Below are positions 35,064 through 44,277 of a stretch of DNA of 64,000 bases, piece after piece; the first letter of the stretch is position 1; every line of letters begins with the position of its first letter. Under the pieces are notes generated by a model, which was not told the origin of the DNA, searched no databases, and saw only the letters and a program-made list of their open reading frames with translations. A program made the translations under genes and the position numbers. Location: positions 1-64,000 of the forward strand of contig RXIY01000060.1 in the NCBI GenBank assembly GCA_003963405.1. The letters run 5' to 3'. This DNA is from Hyphomicrobiales bacterium. Lineage in GTDB: Bacteria; Pseudomonadota; Alphaproteobacteria; Rhizobiales; Beijerinckiaceae.

Positions 35064-36038
35064 TCAGCTTGTCTTGAAATCCACGGTCAGTGAGGTGCCG
35101 CCGCTTCTTCCGACCTCTAGCGAGCCCCCGAGTTGGGTCGCGAAGGCTTCCATGATGCCCATCCCCAGTGAGCCCGCGTCCGTATCCGCGCCTTGAGCCG
35201 CCATGCCTGGCCCGTCGTCACTGATGCTCAGGTGCAGGCGACCATTATCGTCTCTGGCGAGAGAAACCTCGAAGCGCGTGCCCAGCCCCCTGGAGAACAC
35301 ATGTTTCGCCGCATTGATCGCCGCCTCGTTCACGAGCAGCGTCATGGCGGTCATCTGGTCGATGGTCAGGTCCGAGGCCCCGCTGACATCGATACGGATC
35401 GCGACCGGCAAATCCCGCAAGGCGTTTCCGATCATTTCGCGAAGGAGCGGCTCGAGTCCCTTGTCATAAGCCGTGCCGTCGTTCAGCCTGCGATGCAGCT
35501 GCGCCATGGCCATGATCCGGTCCTCGGCGTCACTGAGCGTCTGCGCCGCGATGACGGGATTGCGTAAATTTCTCTGTGCGTTTCGCAACAAGGCCACAAC
35601 CAGTTGCAGATTGTTCGCCACGCGATGCTGAAGCTCGGAGAACAATGTCTCCTGAACAGCTTTCGCCAGCTCCACGCGCCGGATCGTTTCACGGAGAGCG
35701 GCGACCAGAAGGATAATGAAGCCGCCAACGAGCAGGAAGCCGCCGAGCGACCCGAGGGTGGTCTGGTCCTTGATGGCGAAAGAGTGAAGCGGCTCCATGA
35801 AAAAGTACCAGCCGGTGAGGGCGGACAAAATCAGCACGAATACGCCTTGCCGCCAGCCGCATATGAGCGTTGCGATCGCGATCGCCGGCCAGAAGGTCAG
35901 AAATTTCATTCCAGCGAGAATGGGGTTGAACAGCACCCTGACTGCAACGCTCGCGGTGAATATGGCCAGTGCGACAGTCCAGGACATAAGCCCCTGGCGC
36001 TTTATCGATACAGTGTGGATCTTGTGCACCCAGGGCAT
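35064..36038 (-). CDS. Membrane sensor histidine kinase, DUF4118 plus HisKA_2/HATPase
   Basis: A 324-residue kinase. The N-terminal third has four hydrophobic helices matching DUF4118 (ILAGMKFLTFWPAIAIATLICG, VLILSALTGWYFFMEP, LGGFLLVGGFIILLVAA). A HisKA_2 domain follows, with the phosphoacceptor His near 138 in FSELQHRVANNLQLVVALL, then HATPase_c with VNEAAINAAKHVFS (N box), SDDGPGMA (G1) and LGMGIMEAFATQLGG. The start at 36038 has GAAGG six bases upstream. HisKA_2 kinases of this kind in alphaproteobacteria often act in light or general stress signalling. No response regulator or anti-sigma partner is adjacent, so it is an orphan. Confidence 0.88.
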   Translation of the reverse strand: MPWVHKIHTVSIKRQGLMSWTVALAIFTASVAVRVLFNPILAGMKFLTFWPAIAIATLICGWRQGVFVLILSALTGWYFFMEPLHSFAIKDQTTLGSLGGFLLVGGFIILLVAALRETIRRVELAKAVQETLFSELQHRVANNLQLVVALLRNAQRNLRNPVIAAQTLSDAEDRIMAMAQLHRRLNDGTAYDKGLEPLLREMIGNALRDLPVAIRIDVSGASDLTIDQMTAMTLLVNEAAINAAKHVFSRGLGTRFEVSLARDDNGRLHLSISDDGPGMAAQGADTDAGSLGMGIMEAFATQLGGSLEVGRSGGTSLTVDFKTS

Positions 36039-36227
36039 AAGGGGCCTTCATGGCTGAGCCGTGCAAAGACGCATGCCTTTAAACTGAGCCGGGCGCCGCT
36101 TGTTCCCGCCGGGGCTTGCGACCCAAGAAACGGCAAGACCGAGAAATATTCAGCACTCGTTAACCATTGTACTCGACCTTTTGCCGCACTCATCCAAGTC
36201 GCTTAGGCATGATGAAGGGCGCGGAAC

Positions 36228-36650
36228 ATGAGCGAGCGAAAAAGAAAGCTATTCGACTTACTGGTCATCTGCGTCCTGCGGTACGGGCAGACGCAGGACA
36301 ACCGCTTCGCTCTCGCTTCATTGGTAACTTGCCAGGCCTTGCAGGGCATCCCAAGAGGGCAGGTCGTCGGCTACGTCGAAGGCAAGTTGACGGAGCTTCA
36401 GGAGCGGGTCATCGCGCTGATGGCGCCGCACAGCAAGGCAGACGAGAGCTATGCGGTGCTCGCGGCCTTCGTGCGATCGATGGGGCTGGCAAAGGCGCTC
36501 GGCGGCGAGAAAGCGCGGCTCTTCGACAGTGATCGCGCCAGAACTGGTTTGCGTCGTCTCGCTCCGGAGCTAGCGGACGCCATCGACGCCGGCGACGTTC
36601 GACTAGCTTACAACTTCCTGAAGTTGCAGCATACTTTGAGGGCGGCTTAA
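36228..36650 (+). CDS. Hypothetical helical protein
   Basis: A 140-residue soluble protein, MSERKRKLFDLLVICVLRYG at the start, then VTCQALQGIPRGQVVGYVEGKLTELQERVIALM, and a Leu/Ala-rich helical end (RRLAPELADAIDAGDVRLAYNFLKLQ). No domain is recognised and there is no signal peptide or membrane helix. It is divergent from the histidine kinase (189-bp gap), so joint regulation is possible but not shown. Confidence 0.6.
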   Translation: MSERKRKLFDLLVICVLRYGQTQDNRFALASLVTCQALQGIPRGQVVGYVEGKLTELQERVIALMAPHSKADESYAVLAAFVRSMGLAKALGGEKARLFDSDRARTGLRRLAPELADAIDAGDVRLAYNFLKLQHTLRAA

Positions 36651-36801
36651 TCACTTATCCGGCGACGGCGCGGGACTGCGGCCGGTTCTCCAGAAAAGCC
36701 GCGCCCTCGTCTGTGTCGAAGCGGGATGCGCAGGAGGGCTTGACGAACGGGCGGGGCTTAACATGTGAGGTGGTTGGCCCGGTCTTTCACGAGTACCCAT
36801 C

Positions 36802-37392
36802 ATGCCTGGCGTTGTCTTGGGCAATCGGCTCGCTCTGCTGACCTCTTTTGGAGGCGCATTGTTGGGAGCCGTAGTACTCTCGGCGGATTGCAGGGCCAGT
36901 TTCTTCGACGAGCTGTTCGGAGTCGAGGATTATGTCCGCTCCCCTGCCGTCCCTCGCGTCGCGTCAACGAAAATTGGCGCTCGCAGGCCAATAGGTCATT
37001 CAAGGCCGCATATAGCCTATTTTCCGCGCCATCGGCGCGAAAGGCCAATTGCATTTCTTCTCCCCGAACCGGACAGGCGCAGTGAGGCGCCCGACAACCG
37101 CGCCGCAACGGGAAGCCGGCCGGTCAAGCCGGCCTTTTGCGCACGCAGCGGCGCCGCTCTCAAGGATGCGTCGAAATTCCGTCAGTTGTTGCAGGACAAG
37201 ACGCTCCGCTTCGGAGACATTGTCGTGACGGAAACGGGCATCCGGGTCTTCGAGGGCCATGCAACCTGCCCCCACGCGCCAAGAGATTTCGTCACGCTCG
37301 CCGACGCAGACCTTTCCAGAAGAAAGCTCGGCGCTCTTTCGAAACTGGATGACGCCATAAAAGCCGTTCACGTGCGTTATGCGCATCGCTAG
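36802..37392 (+). CDS. Secreted hypothetical protein
   Basis: A 196-residue protein. A hydrophobic N-terminus (NRLALLTSFGGALLGAVVLSADCRAS) suggests a signal peptide. It is followed by a basic, Arg/Pro-rich low-complexity middle and a compact C-terminal domain (about residues 110-196) with FCARSGAALKDASKFRQLLQ, LRFGDIVVTETGIRVFEGH, CPHAPRDFVTLADADLS and LDDAIKAVHVRY. The C-terminal domain resembles a small domain found in Rhizobiales exported proteins of unknown function. Confidence 0.65.
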   Translation: MPGVVLGNRLALLTSFGGALLGAVVLSADCRASFFDELFGVEDYVRSPAVPRVASTKIGARRPIGHSRPHIAYFPRHRRERPIAFLLPEPDRRSEAPDNRAATGSRPVKPAFCARSGAALKDASKFRQLLQDKTLRFGDIVVTETGIRVFEGHATCPHAPRDFVTLADADLSRRKLGALSKLDDAIKAVHVRYAHR

Positions 37393-37859
37393 CCATCGTT
37401 CCCGGTTTCCCGGGTGCGGGGCGTTGCGTTCTGCCTGCGAGGGAAATCGTACGGTGCAGCGCGACCGGAGGACAGACCAAGGCGCAGACGAGCTCGCCGA
37501 CCGCGTCCGCGGTTGCGAAATCGCCGATCCAGATGATAACGACCCCTTTGCTTATTTCGCACAGCGCGAACAAACCATGGACAGACGCCCTGGCGCGTAA
37601 ATCACGCAGAAGTCCGGGCCCTGGATCAAGCCGACGCGTCGCGGTCGCCGCTCGTCGATCATGCAGTCTGAGAGGGGCCTGGCTAAGATGCACTCCAAGT
37701 CTCCCTCATCTGACGCATGAACCATCACGAACGCGAGGATCGACCCGCAATCGGGCGCTTGCATGGCGGAGGAGGGCCGTCACGAAAGTGCGACTGGTCT
37801 CTTCATTCTCCCGGTCGTGAACAGGCAGCCTTGAGCGCGCCCGTCTTCAGGAGTATGGA
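37393..37859. other. Gap without a convincing gene
   Basis: No good ORF. On the minus strand a 70-codon frame (37552-37764, starting MQAPDCGSILAF) and an overlapping frame with EISKGVVIIWIGDFATADAV could be fragments of one decayed gene, but neither has a ribosome site. AGGAG at 37849-37853 belongs to ackA. The ackA promoter should be in this gap. Confidence 0.45.
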
Positions 37860-39056
37860 TTGTCCGCTCTGGCGGAAATCGACATGACCAGCATCGCCGT
37901 CATCAACGCCGGCTCCTCGAGCATCAAATTTGCGATCTTTTCCGCCCTGTCGAAGCCCGAGCTGAGGCTCAGGGGGATCGTCGAGGGGATTGGCGCGGCG
38001 CCGCGTGCGAGGCTCTCGGACGCTCGGGGCGCGACGCTGTTGAAAGAAAATTTCCCGCCCGCCGGCTTCGATCACGCGGCGGCGACGCGGACGATGATGC
38101 GCCTGGCCGCGCCCTGGCTGGAGGGACATGACATCGCCGTCGTCGGTCATCGCGTGGTTCATGGCGGAGCGGAATTCTCGAGGCCGTTGCGTCTGAACGC
38201 GGAAATCGTGGACCGCCTGGCCGCTTTCATCCCGCTGGCGCCGCTTCATCAGCCGCACAATCTCGCCGTGATCCGGGCCATGTTCGCGGCACATCCCGAA
38301 CTGCCGCAGATCGCTTGTTTCGATACGGCGTTCCATCGCAGTCAGCCGCCCATCGCGCAGGCCTTCGCCATCCCGCGCGAATATGCCGAGGCCGGCGTGA
38401 GACGCTACGGGTTTCACGGAATCTCCTACCAATATGTGAGCGGGCGGCTGACGGAGATCGCCCCCGAAATAGCAATGGGTCGGGTCATTGTGGCCCATCT
38501 CGGCAATGGGGCGAGCCTCTGCGCAATGAGCGGGGGCTGCAGCGTTGCAAGCACGATGGGTTTCACCGCCGTGGACGGGCTGATGATGGGCACTCGCTGC
38601 GGCGCGCTCGATCCCGGCGTGCTCATCCACATGATGGATAATTACGGCATGGGCGCCCGCGAGCTCGAGGATTTGATCTATCGCAGATCCGGGCTTCTGG
38701 GCGTCTCTGGCGTCTCCTCCGACATGCGGACCTTGCGAGCCTCCAGTGCGCCGGAAGCCAGGGAGGCGATCGCTCTTTTTGTCTACCGCATCCTGCGCGA
38801 GGCCGGTTCGCTGGCCGCGGCGCTCGGGGGGCTCGACGCTCTGGTCTTCACCGGCGGGATCGGAGAAAACGATCACGAGACCCGTGCGGAGGTCGCCGCC
38901 GGCTGCGCATACCTCGGCCTCGTTTTGGACGACGAGGCCAACCGGCGGGGCATGCTGAGAATTTCAGCGAAGAATTCGACGATCGCCGCCTTCGTTGTCC
39001 CGACCAATGAGGAACTCGAAATCGCGCGCAGCGCAATGGCGCTGCGCGGCGGGTGA
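37860..39056 (+). CDS. ackA: Acetate kinase
   Basis: A 398-residue ASKHA-fold enzyme interconverting acetyl-phosphate/ADP and acetate/ATP. Motifs: VINAGSSSIKFAIF, VVGHRVVHGG, HQPHNLAVIRAM, CFDTAFHRSQPP, RRYGFHGISYQYV, VAHLGNGASLCAM, FTGGIGENDHETR. The start is TTG at 37860, with AGGAG at the correct spacing; an ATG at 37884 lacks one. No phosphotransacetylase or phosphoketolase gene is adjacent, so the acetyl-phosphate source lies elsewhere. Confidence 0.95.
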   Translation: MSALAEIDMTSIAVINAGSSSIKFAIFSALSKPELRLRGIVEGIGAAPRARLSDARGATLLKENFPPAGFDHAAATRTMMRLAAPWLEGHDIAVVGHRVVHGGAEFSRPLRLNAEIVDRLAAFIPLAPLHQPHNLAVIRAMFAAHPELPQIACFDTAFHRSQPPIAQAFAIPREYAEAGVRRYGFHGISYQYVSGRLTEIAPEIAMGRVIVAHLGNGASLCAMSGGCSVASTMGFTAVDGLMMGTRCGALDPGVLIHMMDNYGMGARELEDLIYRRSGLLGVSGVSSDMRTLRASSAPEAREAIALFVYRILREAGSLAAALGGLDALVFTGGIGENDHETRAEVAAGCAYLGLVLDDEANRRGMLRISAKNSTIAAFVVPTNEELEIARSAMALRGG

Positions 39057-39152
39057 TGAGTCTCCTGCTATTCATGTAAACTCGAGCCCGAGCTTTTTGG
39101 CTGCTGATTCGGGACGCCTCGGTCGGCCGGGCCAAGGACAGGAAACCGGCTG

Positions 39153-40169
39153 ATGTCTAGAAAAACCCTGCTGATTCTGCTTGCGGCCGTCGCCGTCGTC
39201 GGGTCGTTCTTCGGTTATCAGTACTGGCTCGACCTCCAATCGCGGCTGCCACCCGGAATCGTTTCGGGCAATGGCCGGCTCGAGGCCAAGCTCGTCGACA
39301 TCGCCGCCAAGGAGCCGCTGCGAGTCAAGCAGATCTTCTTCGACGAGGGCGACCTCGTGAAGCCCGGCGACGTCGTGGCGCAGATGGACACCAACACGCT
39401 CGAAGCCCAACTCGCCGAAGCAAAAATGAATGTGGTCGCGACCCAGGAAAAGGAGGCGGTCGCCCAGGCGACGATCCAGCGGACCAAGGCGCAGATCGAT
39501 CTTGCGAAAATTGAGGTCAAACGCAGCCAGGCGCTCGTCGCCCAGCGCGCCGGCTCGCAGCGGGAGCTCGATGTGCGGATGACCTCTCTGAAAACGACCT
39601 CCGCCGCCTTGCAGGAGGAAGAGGCGAAGGTGCGCACCATCCAGCAGCAGGTCGAAGTGGCCAAGGCGCAGGTTGCGACTATTCAGACGCGCATCGACGA
39701 CGCCACGTTGCGCTCGCCGGTGCTGGGGCGCGTCCTCTACAAGCTGGCGGAGGTCGGCGAGGTCCTCGCCGCCGGCGGCAAGGCGATGACGCTCGTCAAT
39801 CTCGAAGACGTTTATATGGAAATCTATCTTCCGGCCGCGGATGCGGCGCGGGTGAAGATCGGGGCCGAGGCCCGCATCGCTTTCGATCAGACTGCGGGCC
39901 GATCGATCGCGGGCTATGTCAGCTTCGTTTCTCCGGAGGCGCAATTTACGCCAAAGCAGGTGGAGACCCGCAGCGAGCGTGAGAAGCTCATGTTCCGCGT
40001 GAAGATCAAGGTGCCGGAAAAGACGGTCAGCGGCTTCATCGAATCGATCAAGACGGGCGTGCGCGGCGTGGGTTACGTGAAGCTCGACGAGTCCGCCGAG
40101 TGGCCGGCATGGCTGCAAAACCCGATCACGCCGCCGGAGACGAACGGCAAGTCCGCCGACAAAGGCTGA
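39153..40169 (+). CDS. HlyD-family periplasmic adaptor of an ABC exporter (YhiI-like)
   Basis: A 338-residue membrane fusion protein. One N-terminal membrane helix (TLLILLAAVAVVGSFFGYQY), a biotinyl-lipoyl-like half-motif (VSGNGRLEAKLVDIAAKEPLRVKQIFFDEGDLVKPGDVVAQMD), a long coiled-coil hairpin (about residues 90-190), then RSPVLGRVLYKLAEVGEVLAAGGKAM and the beta-barrel/MP domains. It bridges inner-membrane RbbA/YhhJ to the outer-membrane channel encoded downstream. It is the first gene of the four-gene exporter operon. Confidence 0.93.
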   Translation: MSRKTLLILLAAVAVVGSFFGYQYWLDLQSRLPPGIVSGNGRLEAKLVDIAAKEPLRVKQIFFDEGDLVKPGDVVAQMDTNTLEAQLAEAKMNVVATQEKEAVAQATIQRTKAQIDLAKIEVKRSQALVAQRAGSQRELDVRMTSLKTTSAALQEEEAKVRTIQQQVEVAKAQVATIQTRIDDATLRSPVLGRVLYKLAEVGEVLAAGGKAMTLVNLEDVYMEIYLPAADAARVKIGAEARIAFDQTAGRSIAGYVSFVSPEAQFTPKQVETRSEREKLMFRVKIKVPEKTVSGFIESIKTGVRGVGYVKLDESAEWPAWLQNPITPPETNGKSADKG

Positions 40170-40215
40170 CGAAGCGCAACCCCATAGTTGATCACGCCTG
40201 CAAGAGTCCGGGACG

Positions 40216-43002
40216 ATGAGCACAGAGTCTCTCGACGTCGCAAAGCCGGGAACAGCCCACGCGCCTCCGGTTGTTTCCATAAAGGGCGTGATCCATCGCT
40301 ATGGAGATACGCTGGCGATCGACGATTTTTCGCTCGACATTCCGAGCGGCCGCATGGTCGGGATCATCGGCCCCGACGGAGTCGGCAAATCCACTTTGAT
40401 GGCGCTCATCGCCGGCTCGAAGACCATTCAGCAGGGGCAGGTGATCGCGCTCGGCGGCGATATGGCCGACGCGCGCCATCGGCGCGGCGCCTGTCTGCGC
40501 ATCGCCTACATGCCCCAGGGTCTCGGCAAGAACCTCTATTTCGAGCTGAGCGTGCGCGAGAATGTCGACTTCATGGCGCGGCTCTTCGGACTGTCGGGGA
40601 CCGCGCGCCCGGCGAAAGTGAAGGAGTTGCTCGACGCCACGGGCCTCGGCCCCTTTCCGGACCGCCCGGCCGGCAAGCTTTCGGGCGGCATGAAACAGAA
40701 GGTGGGCCTGTGCGGCGCGCTCGTGCACGAGCCGGACCTTCTCATTCTGGACGAGCCGACGACCGGCGTCGACCCTCTGTCGCGCCGTCAGTTCTGGGCG
40801 CTCATCGACGACATTCGCGCCAGCCGGCCGAGCATGAGCGTGCTCATCTCGACCGCCTATATGGACGAAGCCCAGAGGTGGGACTGGATCGTGGCCATGG
40901 ACGCCGGCAAGGTGCTGGCGACCGGCGCGCCCGCCGAACTGATGGCGAAGACGGGCGCCAGCGATCTGGAAGAATGTTTCGTTCGGCTTCTCCCCGAGGA
41001 GAAACGCACCGGCCATGTGGCGCTCACGATCCCGCCCCGTCCGGAAGGCGTGAAGGAGATCGCCATCGACGCGAGGGGGCTGACCCGCCGTTTCGGCGAT
41101 TTCGTCGCAGTCGATCATGTGACGCTATCGATCGAACGCGGCGAGATATTCGGTTTTCTCGGCTCGAACGGCTGCGGCAAGTCCACAACGATGAAAATGC
41201 TGACCGGACTGCTGCCGCCGACCGAAGGCGCGGCGACGCTTTTCGGCCAGGCCGTCGACGCCGGCAGCATCGAGGTGCGCAAGAACATCGGCTATATGAC
41301 CCAGGCCTTCTCGCTCTATGGCGAGCTCACCGTGCGCCAGAATCTGGTTCTCGATGCACGGCTTTATCATATACCGGCCGAGAAGGCACAAGAGCGCATC
41401 GCCAGCCTCGTCGAGAAATTCGGACTCGGCCCCTATATGGACGCGCTCGCCGGCGATCTGCCCATGGGCCTCCGTCAACGCCTGTCGCTCGCCGTCGCCG
41501 TTCTGCACGACCCGCCGCTCCTCATCCTCGACGAGCCGACATCGGGCGTGGATCCGGTCGCGCGCGACAGTTTCTGGGAGCTTTTGATCGACCTGTCACG
41601 CAATCAGGGCGTGACCATCTTCGTCACCACCCATTTCATGAACGAGGCGATGCGCTGCGACCGCATCTCGCTCATGCATGCGGGGAAGGTGCTCGCCTGC
41701 GACGCGCCACAAAAGCTCATCGACGCGCGCGGCGCCGAAAATCTGGAGGAAGCCTTCATCGGCTATATGGAAGAGGCGATCGGCGCCTCCGCCGAGGAAA
41801 AGCGACAGGAGGCCGAGGCGGCGACGGCCGCGAAGGCGCTCGAGACGCCCGAGACCGCGCATCTTGCGGGGATGGCTTTGCGGCTTGCGCGCATGTTCGC
41901 CTATAGCGTCAACGAGACGATGCAGATCCTGCGTGATCCGGTCCGACTGGCCTTCGCGTTCATCGGCTCGGCGTTGCTCATGCTGGTGTTTGGATTTGGC
42001 ATCACCACCGATGTCGAGCATATCCGCTACGCCGCCCTTGATATGGACCATTCTCCCGAGAGCCGGGCCTATCTCCAGCAATTTTCGGGAACGCCCCGCT
42101 ATTTCCTCGAGACGCTCCCTGTCGCGTCCTCTGAGGATGCGCTCGAGCGGCTGCGTTCCGACGATATTTCGCTCGTCATCGAAATCCCGCCGGGGTTCGG
42201 CCGCGATTTGCGCAAGGGATCGAGGGCCGAGATTCTCGCGCAGGTCGATGGCGCCAACACGTTTCGCGGCGAAACTGTTTCGCAATATGTCCAGGGCGTT
42301 CAGGACAAAGCGCTTCGAGACCCCGCCAATGGCCTGAACGTCACGCCGCCCAAATATACGGCGCGGTTCCAGGAACGCTACATGTACAATCCGACGTTCG
42401 AGAGCGTGTACGCCATGGTCCCGAGCGTTCCGCCGATTCTTCTCATTCTCATTCCCGCCATTCTGATGGCGATCAGCGTCGTGCGCGAGAAGGAGCTCGG
42501 CTCCATCATCAATTTCTATGTGACGCCAACCGGACGCTTCGAATATCTGCTCGGAAAGCAGCTTCCCTATATCGCCATCGGCATGCTCAATTATTTCATT
42601 TTGGCGGCCATGGCGGTCTGGGTTTTCGGCATTCCAGTCAAGGGCAGTTTTCTCATGCTGACCCTCTGCACCCTTCTTTATGTGACGACCACGACGGGCC
42701 TGGGTCTCGTCATCTCGACCTTTGTGAGCAGCCAGGTGGCGGCTGTTTTCATCACGGCAATCGTCACGCTCGTGCCGACGATCCAGTTTTCCGGCCTGAT
42801 GCAGCCCGTTTCGACTCTCGCTGGCCGCGCGAAGCTCGTGGGCACGATCTGGCCGACGACCTATTACATGCACGCGAGCAAGGGCGTCTTCACCAAGGGC
42901 CTCAGCGCCGATCTGCTCATGCAGGACATTATCTTCCTCGCCTGCTGCATTCCGATCCTCTGGGCTGTGAGCGCGCTCGCGCTGAGGAAGCAGGAGAAGT
43001 AG
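40216..43002 (+). CDS. rbbA: RbbA-type ABC exporter: two ATPase domains fused to an ABC-2 permease
   Basis: A 928-residue fusion. NBD1 has Walker A GPDGVGKST (52-60), signature LSGGMKQK (155-) and Walker B LLILDEPTTGVD (175-). NBD2 has Walker A GSNGCGKST (316-324), Walker B LLILDEPTSGVD (435-), but a signature degraded to LPMGLRQR (415-). The C-terminal 350 residues are an ABC-2 permease with an N-proximal helix, a large extracytoplasmic domain and a block of helices starting at VPPILLILIPAILMA. E. coli RbbA was reported to be ribosome-associated; in this context (adaptor, second permease, outer channel) it is better read as an exporter. Substrate unknown. Confidence 0.93.
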   Translation: MSTESLDVAKPGTAHAPPVVSIKGVIHRYGDTLAIDDFSLDIPSGRMVGIIGPDGVGKSTLMALIAGSKTIQQGQVIALGGDMADARHRRGACLRIAYMPQGLGKNLYFELSVRENVDFMARLFGLSGTARPAKVKELLDATGLGPFPDRPAGKLSGGMKQKVGLCGALVHEPDLLILDEPTTGVDPLSRRQFWALIDDIRASRPSMSVLISTAYMDEAQRWDWIVAMDAGKVLATGAPAELMAKTGASDLEECFVRLLPEEKRTGHVALTIPPRPEGVKEIAIDARGLTRRFGDFVAVDHVTLSIERGEIFGFLGSNGCGKSTTMKMLTGLLPPTEGAATLFGQAVDAGSIEVRKNIGYMTQAFSLYGELTVRQNLVLDARLYHIPAEKAQERIASLVEKFGLGPYMDALAGDLPMGLRQRLSLAVAVLHDPPLLILDEPTSGVDPVARDSFWELLIDLSRNQGVTIFVTTHFMNEAMRCDRISLMHAGKVLACDAPQKLIDARGAENLEEAFIGYMEEAIGASAEEKRQEAEAATAAKALETPETAHLAGMALRLARMFAYSVNETMQILRDPVRLAFAFIGSALLMLVFGFGITTDVEHIRYAALDMDHSPESRAYLQQFSGTPRYFLETLPVASSEDALERLRSDDISLVIEIPPGFGRDLRKGSRAEILAQVDGANTFRGETVSQYVQGVQDKALRDPANGLNVTPPKYTARFQERYMYNPTFESVYAMVPSVPPILLILIPAILMAISVVREKELGSIINFYVTPTGRFEYLLGKQLPYIAIGMLNYFILAAMAVWVFGIPVKGSFLMLTLCTLLYVTTTTGLGLVISTFVSSQVAAVFITAIVTLVPTIQFSGLMQPVSTLAGRAKLVGTIWPTTYYMHASKGVFTKGLSADLLMQDIIFLACCIPILWAVSALALRKQEK

Positions 43003-43008
43003 CCGACC

Positions 43009-44133
43009 ATGAAGATGTTGCTCAACATCCTGTGGCTGGGGATCAAGGAGCTGCGCAGCCTGGGCAGCGATCTCGTCATGATGATCTTCGTCGCCTACGC
43101 CTTTACGGGGGCGATTTACATACAGGCGACCGGCACGTCGAGTGAGGTGAACAATGCCTCGATCGCTTTTGTTGACGAGGACCATTCCGCCCTCTCGAAG
43201 GAGCTGATGAACGCTTTCTATCCACCGCGCTTTCAGGAGCCCGAGATAATCGGAGTCAATGAGGTCGAAACCGCGATGGACGAAGGCCGCTTCATGTTCG
43301 TGGTGACCATTCCCCCCCGCTTCGAGTCGAATCTGAGGGCAGGGCGTCACCCCGACATCCAGCTCAGCATCGACGCCACCGCCATGCAGCAGGCGTCGAT
43401 CGGGGCCGGCTATATCAGGAACATCGTCAACGACCGCATCACCTCCTTCTTCACGCGCGGGAGCGGGGTCAAGCCGCAGCCGATCGATCTCGTCATCCGC
43501 CGGATGTTCAATCCCAATGGCGTCACCGCCTGGTTCACGAGCGTCGTCGGCATCATCAATCAGATCTCGATGCTCACCATCATCCTGACGGGCGCCGCCG
43601 TCATCCGCGAGCGCGAACATGGGACGCTGGAGCATCTTCTCGTCATGCCGCTGACCGCCTTTGAGATCGCGATGGCCAAGGTCTGGGCGAACAGTCTCGT
43701 GATCCTGTTGGCGACGTCGGCTTCGCTCTATCTCGTCGTGATGAAAACGCTCGACGTGCCCTTCGCGGGCTCTGTCGCCCTGTGGTTTTCAGGCGTCGTT
43801 CTCTATCTATTTTTCGCGACCGCGCTTGGCATGTTTCTCGGCACTGTTTCGCAATCCATGGCGCAGTTCGCGCTTTTGATTATTCTCGTCGTTGTCGTCC
43901 TGCAGCTTTTGTCCGGCGGGAGCACGCCCGTGGAGAGCCAGCCGCAGTGGCTTCAATATCTGACCTTCTTCCTTCCCTCGCGCCACTTCGTGAGTTTCTC
44001 GCAGAAGATCATCTATCGCGGTGGGGGCCTTGCGGCCGTCTGGCCGCAATTCGCCATGGTCGGCGCGGTCGGCCTCGCCTTTTTCGTCTACAGCCTTTCG
44101 CTGTTCCGGAAATCGATCGCGGTCACGAAGTAA
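43009..44133 (+). CDS. ABC-2 type permease (YhhJ-like)
   Basis: A 374-residue inner-membrane permease, 6 bp after rbbA. One N-terminal helix (DLVMMIFVAYAFTGAIYIQ), a periplasmic domain of about 150 residues, then five C-terminal helices (WFTSVVGIINQISMLTIILTGAAV, IREREHGTLEHLLVMPLTAFEI, LVVVLQLLSGGSTPVESQP). It supplies the partner half of the transmembrane channel for the RbbA permease domain, as in E. coli yhiI-rbbA-yhhJ. Confidence 0.93.
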   Translation: MKMLLNILWLGIKELRSLGSDLVMMIFVAYAFTGAIYIQATGTSSEVNNASIAFVDEDHSALSKELMNAFYPPRFQEPEIIGVNEVETAMDEGRFMFVVTIPPRFESNLRAGRHPDIQLSIDATAMQQASIGAGYIRNIVNDRITSFFTRGSGVKPQPIDLVIRRMFNPNGVTAWFTSVVGIINQISMLTIILTGAAVIREREHGTLEHLLVMPLTAFEIAMAKVWANSLVILLATSASLYLVVMKTLDVPFAGSVALWFSGVVLYLFFATALGMFLGTVSQSMAQFALLIILVVVVLQLLSGGSTPVESQPQWLQYLTFFLPSRHFVSFSQKIIYRGGGLAAVWPQFAMVGAVGLAFFVYSLSLFRKSIAVTK

Positions 44134-44277
44134 GGACACTTTTCGCTCAAGGGGTCCGGTCGGTCGTCGACTGCGCCCGAGGTCTCGCTTTAACGAAAAA
44201 TCAACTTTAAGAATTAGGGCGACTCTTTCGTGATTCGCTTGAAGCAAGCGCGCCCGGAAGGATGTTGGGGAGCCCTC

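Noticed and set aside
37552-37764. 70-residue minus-strand ORF before ackA as an intact gene
   Set aside because: No ribosome binding site, no family match, and a neighbouring frame carries equally plausible sequence; kept only as a possible decayed gene.
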